DNA of 64,000 nucleotides from Anoxynatronum buryatiense (GCF_900182905.1 NZ_FXUF01000013.1:45541-109540), one strand, 5' to 3'. Counted from the stretch's first letter, positions 44,810 through 54,576 are shown. A program made the numbers and translations. The notes: a model not told the origin generated them from the sequence alone.

Positions 44810-46810
44810 ATGAAAAAAAGAATCGCACTTTTGGTGGTCATGACCATCCTTTTGGGAGTCATCACCGCGAGTCATTACATTCGCATCACCTATCATATGA
44901 GTCTCCTCGAATATTTTTCAGGGAAACACCAGATCACCCCGGCGGACCGGGACTACCTGGAGCGCCACGGACCCATTATTTATGGTTCCGGCAACAACTC
45001 GCCGCCCCTTTATTATGTGGATGAAGAAACCGGCCACTACAAAGGAGTTGTCATTGACTATTTGCAAGCTTTATCCCTTGAATTGAAAACCGAAATTCAA
45101 TACCAGCCCATGACCTGGGATGAAGCCCTGAAATCCCTGGAGGCCGGCGAAACCCATTTGTGTGACATGTACCCTTCGAAGGAACGCGCCCGCAAGTACT
45201 TATTTTCAGATCCCATCTATTATCAGCGGGGCATCATTTTAGTCTCCAGCGATAATACCACTCTCCAGCATGTCAGCGGCCTGGCAGGGCTGCGGGTAGG
45301 GGTTCAAACCGGCGACTACGCCCATGAGTTTTTAAGAAACCAACCTTTTGAGATTGATTTCGTTTTTTCGGAAAACTACGAAGAAGGTCTGCAGAAGCTG
45401 TTGGCAGATGAAGTGGATGCCATTGTGGGTGACGAACCCGTGATGAGCTACCTGATTCAAAAATACCGTCTCAGTGAAGATTACCGCATCGTTGATGAAC
45501 CCATGTATGAGCTGCCCTCTGTTTTGGGCATTCCCCAGGACAAGTCTGAGCTGAAGCGCATCATCGATAAAGGCATCGCTTCATTGAACCAGACAACAGT
45601 TGTGAATAAGATTCAGCAGAAATGGTTTGGTATCTCTACCCCCATCGGAAAAGTGGAAGCCCCCACTCATCTCAGTTTCTTTTTTCTGGCAGGGAGTTCA
45701 CTGATCTTGCTGGTTTTAGTCACAGTGGTGATCTGGAACCTGGAGCTTAAAAATGCCGTGCTCCAACGAACACAGGCCCTGCAGCGAAGCGAGAAAAATC
45801 TTCAGACCGTCATGGACGAGCTGCGCTATATGGTCATGGTTGTCAATGATCAATTTCAGCTCTTAACCGCCAACCGACAATACTATCATCATTTTGGAAA
45901 CGGGCAGTTTCAACACCATTCGACCCTCGAAGAGGTGATACCATCGTTATCAAAAGTGAAGCACCTTCTTCTAAACCCCACGGGCAATGTGATTGAAATA
46001 CCCATTAAAGGCAGAACCTACCAACTGGACGCCTGCCCCATTCAGTATGGCTCTTCAATGGAAGCTGCCACACTGCTTATGATGGAAGACATTACCGATC
46101 GAAAAATTCATGAGGCACAGCTATTCCACGATCACAAAATGGCAGCCATCGGTCAGCTGGCGGCAGGTGTGGCTCATGAAATCAGAAATCCCCTGGGTTT
46201 AATACGAAATTATACCTTTATTATGAAGCGTTCCGACAGCGACCCGCTTCTGTTAAAAAAATCCCTTCAGCTAATTGATCAGTCCGTTGAAAAAGCTTCC
46301 AATGTCATTGATAATCTGTTGAATTTTTACAGGCTTGCCGATAGTGATTTTCGAGAGATCAACCTTAAGACCCTCATTGAAGAGGTGGTCAGTTTAAACG
46401 AAAATTTGATGAAAGACCACACCGTTTATTGCCGCCTGGTGTTGCACGATGTTTCCATTAAAACCTGCGAAGCTTCTTTAAAACACATTCTGATCAATCT
46501 TCTCAACAATGCCACCGACGCCATGCCCCAGGGCGGTCAGATCACTGTCTCTCTGAGAGAAAAACCAGATACCATTGAATTGCGGGTCATTGACAAAGGC
46601 ATGGGCATGTCTGAAGAAACCAGGGAAATGATCTTTCATCCCTTCTTCACCACCAAAAGAAGCGGCAAAGGGACGGGTTTAGGCTGTTACATTGTTTACA
46701 GCGAATTAGTGAAGCTGAAGGGAGAAATTGCGGTGATTTCAAAGCAGCACGTTGGAACAACCATGGTGATTAAGTTAAAGAAAGCAGCAGGTGACCACGA
46801 TGAAGCATGA
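44810..46810 (+). CDS. Sensor histidine kinase with an extracellular amino-acid-binding (SBP_bac_3) domain
   Basis: About 666 residues. A membrane helix at 5-25, a periplasmic-binding-protein-like domain (about 45-280; YYVDEETGHYKGVVIDYLQAL opens it, split by conserved Gly), a second membrane helix (about 290-310), a PAS-like domain (330-430), then HisKA (GVAHEIRNPLG, His near 455) and an ATPase domain ending GKGTGLGCYIV. The SBP_bac_3 domain binds amino acids or polar solutes outside the cell and signals through phosphorylation to the NtrC-type regulator downstream, whose frame overlaps by 11 bp. Start 44810 has AGGGA at 5 nt. Confidence 0.92.
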   Translation: MKKRIALLVVMTILLGVITASHYIRITYHMSLLEYFSGKHQITPADRDYLERHGPIIYGSGNNSPPLYYVDEETGHYKGVVIDYLQALSLELKTEIQYQPMTWDEALKSLEAGETHLCDMYPSKERARKYLFSDPIYYQRGIILVSSDNTTLQHVSGLAGLRVGVQTGDYAHEFLRNQPFEIDFVFSENYEEGLQKLLADEVDAIVGDEPVMSYLIQKYRLSEDYRIVDEPMYELPSVLGIPQDKSELKRIIDKGIASLNQTTVVNKIQQKWFGISTPIGKVEAPTHLSFFFLAGSSLILLVLVTVVIWNLELKNAVLQRTQALQRSEKNLQTVMDELRYMVMVVNDQFQLLTANRQYYHHFGNGQFQHHSTLEEVIPSLSKVKHLLLNPTGNVIEIPIKGRTYQLDACPIQYGSSMEAATLLMMEDITDRKIHEAQLFHDHKMAAIGQLAAGVAHEIRNPLGLIRNYTFIMKRSDSDPLLLKKSLQLIDQSVEKASNVIDNLLNFYRLADSDFREINLKTLIEEVVSLNENLMKDHTVYCRLVLHDVSIKTCEASLKHILINLLNNATDAMPQGGQITVSLREKPDTIELRVIDKGMGMSEETREMIFHPFFTTKRSGKGTGLGCYIVYSELVKLKGEIAVISKQHVGTTMVIKLKKAAGDHDEA

Positions 46811-48146
46811 ATCATTTCGAATACTGGTGGTGGATGATGAAAGCGCCTACTGCGACTCGCTGTCTTTTATTCTTAAAAGCGAAGGTTATGCGGTGAATAC
46901 CACCACCAACTCGTTCACTGCATTGGAACTGCTTCGGCAGAATCCCTACCACTTGGTCATTAGTGATTTTTTCATGGATGACATGGACGGGTTTGAACTG
47001 ATCAGCGAAATCAAAAAAATAAATGCTGATCTTGAAGTCATCATTGTCACCGGATACGGCAGTGTGAAGCATGCGGTTGAAGCCATGAAAAAGGGCGCCT
47101 TTTCCTATTATATCAAATCCCATGATCCGGCAGAACTGCTGCTTGAAACAGCCAAAATCAAACGCCTTCATTCGTTGAAGGAAAAAGTGCAGTCTTTTTC
47201 GGAGTCAAGTCATCATTTGATGAAATCAAAGAATAAAAAAATGCAGCAGATCATTGAAATCGCAGAAAAAGTGGCTGTCAGCGATGCCAATGTTCTTCTT
47301 TTGGGTGAATCGGGAGTTGGAAAAGAAGTCATTGCCAACTATATTCACGAAAAATCAAATCGGGCTGCTTACGATTTTGTGCCTGTTAATTGCCGCTCCT
47401 ATTCCAGTACACTGCTGGAATCTGAACTGTTTGGTCATGAGAAGGGGTCTTATACAGGTGCGCTGGGCACCCGCATCGGAAAGGTGGAGTCGGCTCAGCA
47501 CGGCACGCTTTTTTTAGATGAAATTGGGGACGCCACGTTGGATACACAAATTAAACTGCTACGGGTTTTGGATACCAAATATATTGAAAGAATTGGTTCA
47601 AACGAGCATATCAACATCGATTTCCGCCTCATCTGCGCCACCAACCGCGGGCTGGCTGAGCAGATCCAACAAGGTGAATTTCGAGAAGATTTTTTCTATC
47701 GAATCAGCACCTTTACCTTGGAAATTCCACCCCTGCGGGAACGACCGGAGGATATTGAAGAAATGATTCGCTTCCTCACGCAGCAGCTTTCTCATCGAAC
47801 CGGCAAAATCATTGGCGATATCGAACCAGAACTGATTGATTACTTATTGCAATACTCTTACCAGGGGAATATTCGAGAATTAAAAAACATGCTGGAACGC
47901 CTCATTATCCTGTCATCAGACGGCATTTTGCGAAAAAAGGATTTGCTGTCCCATCAAAACCAGGCGCAGTCACTTTCGATGAAATATACCCTGAAAGAAG
48001 TTCGTAATCAAACTGAAAAAGATTATATTGAACAGATGCTTCGGCATATGGATGGTCATTTATCGAATACGGCAACTCGCTTAGGCATTACACGGCGACA
48101 GTTATTCAATAAAATGCAGCAGCTTCACATTCAAATTGAGAAATAA
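46800..48146 (+). CDS. NtrC-type sigma-54 response regulator
   Basis: 448 residues: receiver domain with phospho-acceptor Asp56 (VISDFFMDD), conserved Thr and Lys (IIVTGYG, SYYIKS), an AAA+ domain with GESGVGKE Walker A and GSYTGA sigma-54 loop, Walker B LFLDEIGD, and a C-terminal Fis-like helix-turn-helix (NTATRLGITRRQLFNKM). It pairs with the kinase just upstream and should activate the sigma-54 promoter at 48227, giving a self-contained circuit for the AGCS symporter. Confidence 0.95.
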   Translation: MKHESFRILVVDDESAYCDSLSFILKSEGYAVNTTTNSFTALELLRQNPYHLVISDFFMDDMDGFELISEIKKINADLEVIIVTGYGSVKHAVEAMKKGAFSYYIKSHDPAELLLETAKIKRLHSLKEKVQSFSESSHHLMKSKNKKMQQIIEIAEKVAVSDANVLLLGESGVGKEVIANYIHEKSNRAAYDFVPVNCRSYSSTLLESELFGHEKGSYTGALGTRIGKVESAQHGTLFLDEIGDATLDTQIKLLRVLDTKYIERIGSNEHINIDFRLICATNRGLAEQIQQGEFREDFFYRISTFTLEIPPLRERPEDIEEMIRFLTQQLSHRTGKIIGDIEPELIDYLLQYSYQGNIRELKNMLERLIILSSDGILRKKDLLSHQNQAQSLSMKYTLKEVRNQTEKDYIEQMLRHMDGHLSNTATRLGITRRQLFNKMQQLHIQIEK

Positions 48147-48181
48147 ATTTCATCACGTGAAGTTTTTTTCTCAATTCGTGG

Positions 48182-48197
48182 CAATGTCTCGGGCATT
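48182..48197 (+). promoter_or_regulatory. Possible activator-binding site before the AGCS promoter
   Basis: CAATG-TCTCGGG-CATTG is an imperfect palindrome about 30-45 nt upstream of the -24 element. Enhancer sites usually lie further away, so it is only a candidate. Confidence 0.35.
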
Positions 48198-48226
48198 GAC
48201 AGGTTGAAAACACCCCCTGAAGGTGA

Positions 48227-48241
48227 TGGCACAATTCTTGC
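48227..48241 (+). promoter_or_regulatory. Sigma-54 promoter of the AGCS symporter
   Basis: TGGCAC (48227-48232), 5 nt (AATTC), TTGC (48238-48241): exact consensus. The gene starts 46 nt downstream after AAGGGGGAAG, so transcription would begin about 12 nt past TTGC. Confidence 0.9.
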
Positions 48242-48286
48242 TTTTAGAATTATGCGAATCATTATTCTATTTTAAGGGGGAAGACA

Positions 48287-49720
48287 ATGTTTAATCAAGT
48301 AGTTGGTTTCTTGAACGACATCATTTGGTCTAATTGGTTGGTGTATTTGTGTTTGGGAGCCGGTTTGGTGTTCAGTGTCTGGATGAAGTTTCCACAGCTT
48401 CGTCTGATTAAAGACATGGTGACCCACCTGGTTTCAGGCGGCGATTCAAAATCAGGCGTTACTTCTTTCCAAAGCTTTGCCATGGCACTGGGCGGCCGTG
48501 TGGGTACCGGTAATATTGCCGGGGTTGCCACTGCCATCGGTTTTGGCGGCCCGGGTGCTGTGTTCTGGATGTGGGCAATCGCTTTCCTGGGAGCCGGTTC
48601 TGCCTACATTGAGTCAGCTTTGGCCCAGGTTTACAAAGAAGAGAACGACGGCGAATACCGGGGGGGCCCTTCCTACTACATCGAAAAGGGCTTGGGGCAT
48701 CGTTGGTACGCTGTTTTATTCGCCTTTTCGGCAGTGCTCTCCTGTGGTTTCTTTCTGCCGGGCATTCAGGCCAACAGCATTGCTTCTGCCTTTGATCATG
48801 CCTTCAATGTGCCAACTGCCGTCACCGGCGGTATTGTCGCTGCCCTGCTGGGACTGATCATCTTTGGCGGTGTCAAGCGGATCGGTAAAGTGGCTGAAAT
48901 CATCGTGCCGTTTATGGCCATTGCTTATATTCTTGTTGCCATTGTCATTATTGTTGTCAATATCCAACAGGTGCCTGCTGTTTTCAGTCTGATTTTCTCC
49001 CATGCTTTCAGCTCAAAAGCTGCCACCGGTGCTGTTGTGGGGCAAGCCATTATGTGGGGGGTTCGCCGGGGCATTTACTCCAACGAAGCTGGTCAGGGTA
49101 CCGGCCCCATGGCTGCAGCGGCTGCCGAAGTGTCTCATCCGGCCAAACAGGGTTTGGTGCAGGCCTTCTCGGTTTATGTTGACACCCTGTTTGTTTGCTC
49201 CGCCACTGCTTTCATGATCCTGATCACAGGCTCTTATAACATTTACGACCAGTCAAGGGAGATTCTGGTGGAAAATATGCCGGAGGTTACTCCCGGACCT
49301 GCTTTCACCCAGGCTTCCGTTGACACCTTCATGCCTGGATTTGGCGGCTCCTTTGTGGCCATCGCCCTGTTCTTCTTCGCATTCAGTACCCTGCTGGCTT
49401 ACTACTACTATGCAGAGTCCAATATTGCGTACATGACACGTGGGATGAAAAACAAAAAGACGTTCTTCCTGGTGACACGCATTACCCTGCTGGTGATGAC
49501 TTTCATTGGTTCCGTCAACACCGCCGGTGCCGTTTGGGATTTGGGTGATGTGGGTGTGGGAATGATGGCCTGGTTGAACATTGTTGCCATCCTCCTGCTG
49601 TCAAAAACAGGCATTGCCACATTGAGAGACTACGAAGCACAGAAGAAACAGGGCATTGACCCTGTGTTTAACCCAGAAGCTCTGGGAATCAAGAATGCTG
49701 ACTTTTGGATGAATCGATAA
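48287..49720 (+). CDS. Sodium:alanine/glycine symporter (AGCS family)
   Basis: 477 residues with about eleven membrane segments. Signature ALGGRVGTGNIAGVATAI and GIYSNEAGQGTGPMAAAAA are diagnostic of the AGCS family (AlsT/GlyP/DagA-like), which import alanine or glycine with sodium. It is directly downstream of a two-component system whose sensor carries an amino-acid-binding domain and has an exact sigma-54 promoter, so it is likely induced by its own substrate. A terminator follows at 49793. Confidence 0.95.
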   Translation: MFNQVVGFLNDIIWSNWLVYLCLGAGLVFSVWMKFPQLRLIKDMVTHLVSGGDSKSGVTSFQSFAMALGGRVGTGNIAGVATAIGFGGPGAVFWMWAIAFLGAGSAYIESALAQVYKEENDGEYRGGPSYYIEKGLGHRWYAVLFAFSAVLSCGFFLPGIQANSIASAFDHAFNVPTAVTGGIVAALLGLIIFGGVKRIGKVAEIIVPFMAIAYILVAIVIIVVNIQQVPAVFSLIFSHAFSSKAATGAVVGQAIMWGVRRGIYSNEAGQGTGPMAAAAAEVSHPAKQGLVQAFSVYVDTLFVCSATAFMILITGSYNIYDQSREILVENMPEVTPGPAFTQASVDTFMPGFGGSFVAIALFFFAFSTLLAYYYYAESNIAYMTRGMKNKKTFFLVTRITLLVMTFIGSVNTAGAVWDLGDVGVGMMAWLNIVAILLLSKTGIATLRDYEAQKKQGIDPVFNPEALGIKNADFWMNR

Positions 49721-49792
49721 TCAACCGCAAAACACACGCCTTGCGAAGCATGCTTTAGTCAGCACTTCCAGTGACACCTCTCATAACGCAAT

Positions 49793-49840
49793 GGCCCTGC
49801 ACCGTCTTGATGATCTCAAGCAGCTGCAGGGCCGTTTTTA
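49793..49840 (+). terminator. Terminator of the AGCS gene
   Basis: GGCCCTGC (49793-49800) pairs with GCAGGGCC (49826-49833), enclosing an inner CTTGA/TCAAG hairpin, then GTTTTTA. Confidence 0.85.
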
Positions 49841-49993
49841 TTTCCCGTGGGTTTCCTTTTTGTTATCCTTCTTGCTGTTCTTTTCGTTGTCCTTCTTGCT
49901 GTTCTTTTCGTTGCCCTTCTCGCCGTTCTTCTCGCTGGAGTGCCGCTTCAAGCCCGCTTGCTCCATTTGGTCAAATGGGAAGCATCCTTCACT
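49838..49993 (-). other. In-frame open extension past the DUF3784 stop codon, with EKNSKKDN repeats
   Basis: After the TGA at 49994-49996 the same frame stays open for 51 codons to a TAA at 49838. It begins SEGCFPFDQMEQ and ends with tandem charged repeats: EKNSKKDN twice (24-bp unit) and degenerate copies on both sides. It could be a former C-terminus separated by a new stop, a rarely read-through tail, or just repeat expansion in the 3' region. No start or ribosome site of its own is seen. Confidence 0.5.
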
Positions 49994-50749
49994 TCATTGG
50001 TCTGCCAGGTCACTGATGGCCTGGTACAGGGATTCTGTTGCTTTTGAATCTTTTTGATTGATGATCACCAGGCGGTGTTCATCTCGAAAGATGACATAGG
50101 GAGGGCGGTTGAGGGTGACAAACAGGAGGGCATTTTCGCCGCTCTCCAGTTCAAACCAGCCTTTGCGAACACTGCCCGCATTCATGCCTCCGGTTTTCCG
50201 CCGGATGACCGGCATGGTTTCCACCAGCTGCACCTCCGAAATGCGATGGGCCTGAAAGGTGGTGCCGTACATCCCTGAAACGCTCACAGCATCTCCTGTC
50301 ACGGTGACATCCGGAGGAATCAGGCCGTACCCGATCAACAGGGCACTGAACCCGCAAGCCAGAATCACCACTCCCAGCACTGCCTTCACGCTCAGTTTCA
50401 TGCGGCCATCGGCATTTCGGGTGGATGGGTCATACCGCTGCACCCACACCACAAAAATGGGAATCACCACCAGCTGGGCCAGCATTGTCACCAGAAAAGC
50501 ATTGTCCATTCCCCGGACCTCCAGCAAACTGCCGCCCAGCATCAATGTCCCCAGCAAAAAAAGAAAGTTGCCAATGGCCCGGCCCAGACCTTCGGTATTC
50601 ACCTGTTTTTTTTGTTCTTTTGGCATGGTGTTGAAACCGGCAATGAGCCAGTACCATTTCCAGTGCTTCACTGCCACTCCCAAAAGGATCATCAACAAGC
50701 CGCTTCCCGACAGAATCCATGTGCCCATGGAAATCGCCATTGACTGCAT
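49994..50749 (-). CDS. DUF3784 membrane protein with a PH-like domain
   Basis: 251 residues. Helix near the N-terminus, then KHWKWYWLIAGFNTMPKEQK, the DUF3784 hallmark, three more membrane helices and, after about residue 165, a soluble domain (VTGDAVSVSGMYGTTFQAHR...) of bacterial PH type. The function is unknown. GAGG lies about 9 nt before ATG 50749. Its C-terminal end coincides with a stop beyond which the frame remains open. Confidence 0.8.
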   Translation of the reverse strand: MQSMAISMGTWILSGSGLLMILLGVAVKHWKWYWLIAGFNTMPKEQKKQVNTEGLGRAIGNFLFLLGTLMLGGSLLEVRGMDNAFLVTMLAQLVVIPIFVVWVQRYDPSTRNADGRMKLSVKAVLGVVILACGFSALLIGYGLIPPDVTVTGDAVSVSGMYGTTFQAHRISEVQLVETMPVIRRKTGGMNAGSVRKGWFELESGENALLFVTLNRPPYVIFRDEHRLVIINQKDSKATESLYQAISDLADQ

Positions 50750-50964
50750 CCCCCATCACCTCTTTCATCTGGAAATAAGGAGTATCCTTTTTCCAGTCAT
50801 TTTTTCAATATTTGAAACTATGATTGGATGCCACCGCCTTCAACATCTATGTTTATTCCCTACTCACAATCATTTCTTTTTACTCTACGTATGGCTGCCC
50901 GCTTTGTTTCACTTGTTCTCGCCCTGTCGAGAGTTCATCAAAGCTTCCGCCGGTTATCGGTCTA

Positions 50965-50994
50965 TTGGTAAAGTAACCGCACATGCGCTATAAT
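50965..50994 (+). promoter_or_regulatory. Promoter of the patatin gene
   Basis: TTGGTA (50965-50970), 18 bp, TATAAT (50989-50994), about 50 nt upstream of the start. Confidence 0.6.
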
Positions 50995-51045
50995 GATTTT
51001 GGAGAATACACGACAGCTATGTCGACCTCACCGGGAGATGATTTC

Positions 51046-51942
51046 ATGAGCAAGCAACAGCACCCCCTTGAAAACAACATCAACAATACCGCCCTTATTT
51101 TTGAAGGCGGCGGCATGCGGGCCAGCTATTCAGCCGGTTTGTTAAGTCATTTGCTGGAAAACCATCTTTATTTCGACTATGTGGCCGGCATTTCTGCCGG
51201 TGCCAGCTGCGGTGCCAATTACCTGTCCCGGGACATTGACCGGGCGAAACGCTCTTTTGTGGACGTGGTGCAAGACCCTCAGTTTGGTGGGTGGCGGTCT
51301 TTTCTTTCAGGCGAAGGCTATTTTCGGGCCGAGTACATTTACGAGAAGACCCCCCAGCCCGGCGGTTCCCTTCCCTTTGATTATGAAACCTTTGCCAGAA
51401 ACCCGGCCAGACTGCGCATCGGCGCTTTTCAAATGGAGACGGGTGAAATGACTTACTTCACCAAAAAGGACATTCAGACACCCCAGGATTTAATGAAAAT
51501 TGTGCGGGCCTCTTCTTCCCTGCCTCTGATCATGCCCCCGGCCCGATTCAGGGACACCCTGTATGTGGATGGCGGTCTCAGTGGCGGTATTGCTTTGGAG
51601 ATTGCCCAAAGGGATGGGTTCGAGCGGTTTTTTGTCATCCTCACCCGACCCAGGGGCTACCGGAAGCCTCCCATGAAATACACAGGATTAGTTAAAGCCC
51701 TCTACCGCAAGTATCCCCGGGTGGCCGAAGCCATGATGCAGCGGCATGTTCACTACAACCGAACCCTGAATGAACTGGAAGCCCTTGAAGCCGACGGCAA
51801 AGCACTGCTGGTTTACCCAGATGCCATGCCCATCTCCCAAAAGGAAACCTCTTACGAAAAACTGCTGGCGGCTTATCGGCTGGGTGACGAGCAGGGAAAA
51901 CGGGACCTGCCCGCCTGGAAAGGTTTTTTAGAAAAGGGGTAA
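51046..51942 (+). CDS. Patatin-like phospholipase
   Basis: 298 residues with the complete patatin signature: oxyanion loop EGGGMRASYSAG, nucleophile GISAG and the catalytic Asp in VDGGLSGG. It resembles the bacterial RssA/YjjU-like group of lipid hydrolases that act on membrane phospholipids or lysolipids. ATG 51046 has GGGAG at 8 nt; upstream in-frame starts lack a good site. No signal peptide. Downstream, the small membrane-protein gene converges with it. Confidence 0.9.
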   Translation: MSKQQHPLENNINNTALIFEGGGMRASYSAGLLSHLLENHLYFDYVAGISAGASCGANYLSRDIDRAKRSFVDVVQDPQFGGWRSFLSGEGYFRAEYIYEKTPQPGGSLPFDYETFARNPARLRIGAFQMETGEMTYFTKKDIQTPQDLMKIVRASSSLPLIMPPARFRDTLYVDGGLSGGIALEIAQRDGFERFFVILTRPRGYRKPPMKYTGLVKALYRKYPRVAEAMMQRHVHYNRTLNELEALEADGKALLVYPDAMPISQKETSYEKLLAAYRLGDEQGKRDLPAWKGFLEKG

Positions 51943-51956
51943 TGCTCACGGGAGAA

Positions 51957-52187
51957 CTACTCTGTCATTGTATCCGGTTCTTCTACTGTGTCCGCCTGAT
52001 CCTCTTTCACCGTCTGTTCCTCTTTTTGAAGTTCTTCCATCGTTTCCAGCTTGCGATATATTTTTTGGAGCATAAAAATCGAAGGGCATAGAAAACCGAT
52101 GATCCCCAAGGCACCATCTACCCCCATGGCACTTCCCACTGCCAATCCCATGTATCCCATAAAGATCGAAACAACGATTAAAAACAT
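51957..52187 (-). CDS. Small membrane protein, 76 residues
   Basis: Two hydrophobic helices (FLIVVSIFMGYMGLAVGSAM and ALGIIGFLCPSIFML), then a charged helix (KIYRKLETMEELQKEEQTVK) and an acidic tail. AAGGAGG lies 6 nt before ATG 52187, which supports translation. No family was recognised. It ends 15 bp from the patatin stop, facing it. Confidence 0.7.
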   Translation of the reverse strand: MFLIVVSIFMGYMGLAVGSAMGVDGALGIIGFLCPSIFMLQKIYRKLETMEELQKEEQTVKEDQADTVEEPDTMTE

Positions 52188-52550
52188 GTGTGCCTCCTTG
52201 CCTGCAGCACATATGCACCGCGGCTTTTGTGTTCATCTTACTTTAAATCTGCATTCAATGCCAGATTTTCTTTTCAGATCGAAAGTTGAAACACGCCTCA
52301 TCACCTTTATTGCACCTATTTTCCATATGGATGTGCGCGGGCTATTTCTCTATACACAAAAGATCCCGGAACTTGCACTTCAGGCTCATCCTATAGAAGG
52401 CACCCCCTTACTTGCCTTACAGATTAGTGCTCATCGCCCCTTATCCCAAACTAAAAGCACCCCTTCTGTTCAGAAAAGGCACTATTAGTTAAGGTGCGTG
52501 TGGGAAACAGATACGCCATTTATTCCCTTAATCTTACACAACGTATTTTC
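52188..52550. other. Intergenic region after the tct operon
   Basis: AT-richer than its left neighbours. No gene, clear terminator or repeat was seen beyond a 12-bp duplication TGTGAAACATTT at the tctA stop (52555). Confidence 0.5.
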
Positions 52551-54053
52551 TTATTGTGAAACATTTTGTGAAACATTTTTATTAGCTGTTATTTTTTTTC
52601 TGTATGTCAGTATCACCGAAATGATCGCTGCCGATAGAAAAATTAAAGAAATCGGTCTTGTAAAAAAGATTGACCAGCTTCCTCCACTTTGCATCAATGC
52701 CTGTCTCAAATTTTCTTCTGTCATTGTGCCCAGGATAAACCCAATAATGAGAGGTGTTGAAGGAATATTGAACTGCTTAAGGCTGATCCCCAAGAAGCCA
52801 AATACAAAGACTGTCCACACATCAAAGATTCGAAAGTTCGCGTAGTAAGCACCAATGACACAGCACACCATCACGATTGGCAAAAGGATATACTTGGGTA
52901 TGTCCAATAGTTTGACAAAAATTCTTAGTCCTGCCCTTTCAGATATGAGCATAAATACATTTGCAATTAACAAGGCAATAAAAATGCCGTATATATACTC
53001 ACCACTTTTCATAAAGACAAGAGGGCCCGGAGATATGCCATGTATGGTAAGTCCTCCAAGAAAGATTGCTGTAGCCACATTGCCTGGTATGCCCATTGTT
53101 ATCAATGGAATGAGGGAACCGCCTATAACTGCATTATTTGATGTTTCGGAGGCGATCATTCCATCAATAATCCCTGTGCCGAACTTTTCAGGGTATTTAG
53201 AGCTGTTTTTTGCTGAAGCATAGGCAAACAGGCTTGCGGTGGATCCACCTATGCCCGGGAGTATTCCAATACCAAGTCCGATCAATGATGATCTGACAAT
53301 ATTGACCCATTGCGAAATCAATTCTTTGACAGAAATCCCAAATCCTTTTAGATTATATGGTGCCTTTTCGGATTCTGACACAAGGTTGTTTCTGTTAAAG
53401 CCAGCTTGAATGATATCGGTTACGGCAAATACGCCAATCAGTATGACAACCGTTTCAAAACCTCCGTATAGCTGGGACTGTCCAAAGGTAAATCGTGCAA
53501 TTCCGTCTACAGGCGCAATGCCAGCCAGTGAAAGTGTGATTCCAAACATACCCGCAAGCATTCCATTTAGCAGCGACTTTCCCGACAAACTCGCAATAAT
53601 CGTCAATGAAAACACTGCAACCGCAAAATATTCAGCGGAGGTAAACATCAGTGTCACTTTGGCAAGGTATGGTGAAATGAACATCAGTGCAAAAATACTG
53701 ATCAATCCGCCAATGAATGAAGAAACGATGCCTACACCAAGGGCTTTTCCCGCCTGTCCATTGTCCGCCATCGGCCCGCCGTCAAATACTGTTGCGATTG
53801 ATGATGGCGTGCCGGGTATTTTTAAAAGAACCGCAGAAATTAAACCGCCTGAAATGCCACCTAAGTATAAACCAACCAGAAGCGCAATCCCATTCATGGG
53901 ATCCATTCCAAATGACATGGGCAGAAACAACACCAGTGCCATTGTCGCAGATAATCCGGGGATCGATCCAAATATAATTCCCACCAAAACACCAATGAAA
54001 ATCAAAAAGAGGGTAAAGGGATTCGCGATCATCGCTGCTGCTTGTAAAAACAT
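52551..54053 (-). CDS. tctA: Tripartite tricarboxylate transporter, large permease (TctA)
   Basis: 500 residues, about twelve membrane helices, with FGSIPGLSATMALVLFLP and GLYLGGISGGLISAVLLKIPGTPSS-type loops of the TctA family (the second split by its Gly pairs in two membrane segments). With TctB and the TctC binding protein it takes up a carboxylic acid using the ion gradient. It is the last gene of a five-gene operon (dehydrogenase, RraA-like, tctC, tctB, tctA). Confidence 0.94.
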   Translation of the reverse strand: MFLQAAAMIANPFTLFLIFIGVLVGIIFGSIPGLSATMALVLFLPMSFGMDPMNGIALLVGLYLGGISGGLISAVLLKIPGTPSSIATVFDGGPMADNGQAGKALGVGIVSSFIGGLISIFALMFISPYLAKVTLMFTSAEYFAVAVFSLTIIASLSGKSLLNGMLAGMFGITLSLAGIAPVDGIARFTFGQSQLYGGFETVVILIGVFAVTDIIQAGFNRNNLVSESEKAPYNLKGFGISVKELISQWVNIVRSSLIGLGIGILPGIGGSTASLFAYASAKNSSKYPEKFGTGIIDGMIASETSNNAVIGGSLIPLITMGIPGNVATAIFLGGLTIHGISPGPLVFMKSGEYIYGIFIALLIANVFMLISERAGLRIFVKLLDIPKYILLPIVMVCCVIGAYYANFRIFDVWTVFVFGFLGISLKQFNIPSTPLIIGFILGTMTEENLRQALMQSGGSWSIFFTRPISLIFLSAAIISVILTYRKKITANKNVSQNVSQ

Positions 54054-54067
54054 GTTTTATCCCTCCC

Positions 54068-54535
54068 TTAAAATCCGAATATGCCTCGAGGCAATGGCAT
54101 GTTGATGATGTGCACAAACAATGTGTAGATGACAACCGGCATGACAACGGCGATGGCACCCATCATATGGTAGTTCTTTTTTTCTTTCGGCTTCAGCACC
54201 AGGATCTGCAGGAACAAATAAATCGCCGTGGATACAATGAAGCCTAATCTGGAAAACGTCACCACATATAAACCCAAGAGAACAATTGTCATCCATCCGC
54301 CGGCCATATCAGCGTTTGATTTCTTTCGAGTTTCCACATTTTTGTCAATTATGGTTAAACCCAACTTTACCAGAGCAATGAGCATCGTTGAAATCGCAAC
54401 AAATTTTGGAAAAAACGCAGATCCCACATCATTGGACATCAGTGTTTTGATGCCCAATGATTGGTGATACAAAACCGCCCCTAACACTATAAACAAGATT
54501 GAAATACCAATGTTTTTCGTTTTATTGTTCATCAT
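54068..54535 (-). CDS. tctB: Tripartite tricarboxylate transporter, small permease (TctB)
   Basis: 155 residues with four membrane helices, the layout and length of TctB (VGSAFFPKFVAISTMLIAL after the first helix, typical of the family). It lies between tctC and tctA, 14 bp before tctA. Confidence 0.9.
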   Translation of the reverse strand: MMNNKTKNIGISILFIVLGAVLYHQSLGIKTLMSNDVGSAFFPKFVAISTMLIALVKLGLTIIDKNVETRKKSNADMAGGWMTIVLLGLYVVTFSRLGFIVSTAIYLFLQILVLKPKEKKNYHMMGAIAVVMPVVIYTLFVHIINMPLPRGIFGF

Positions 54536-54576
54536 TACCCCTCTATTCTGATCAAGGCAGCAACTGGCCCACCTGC

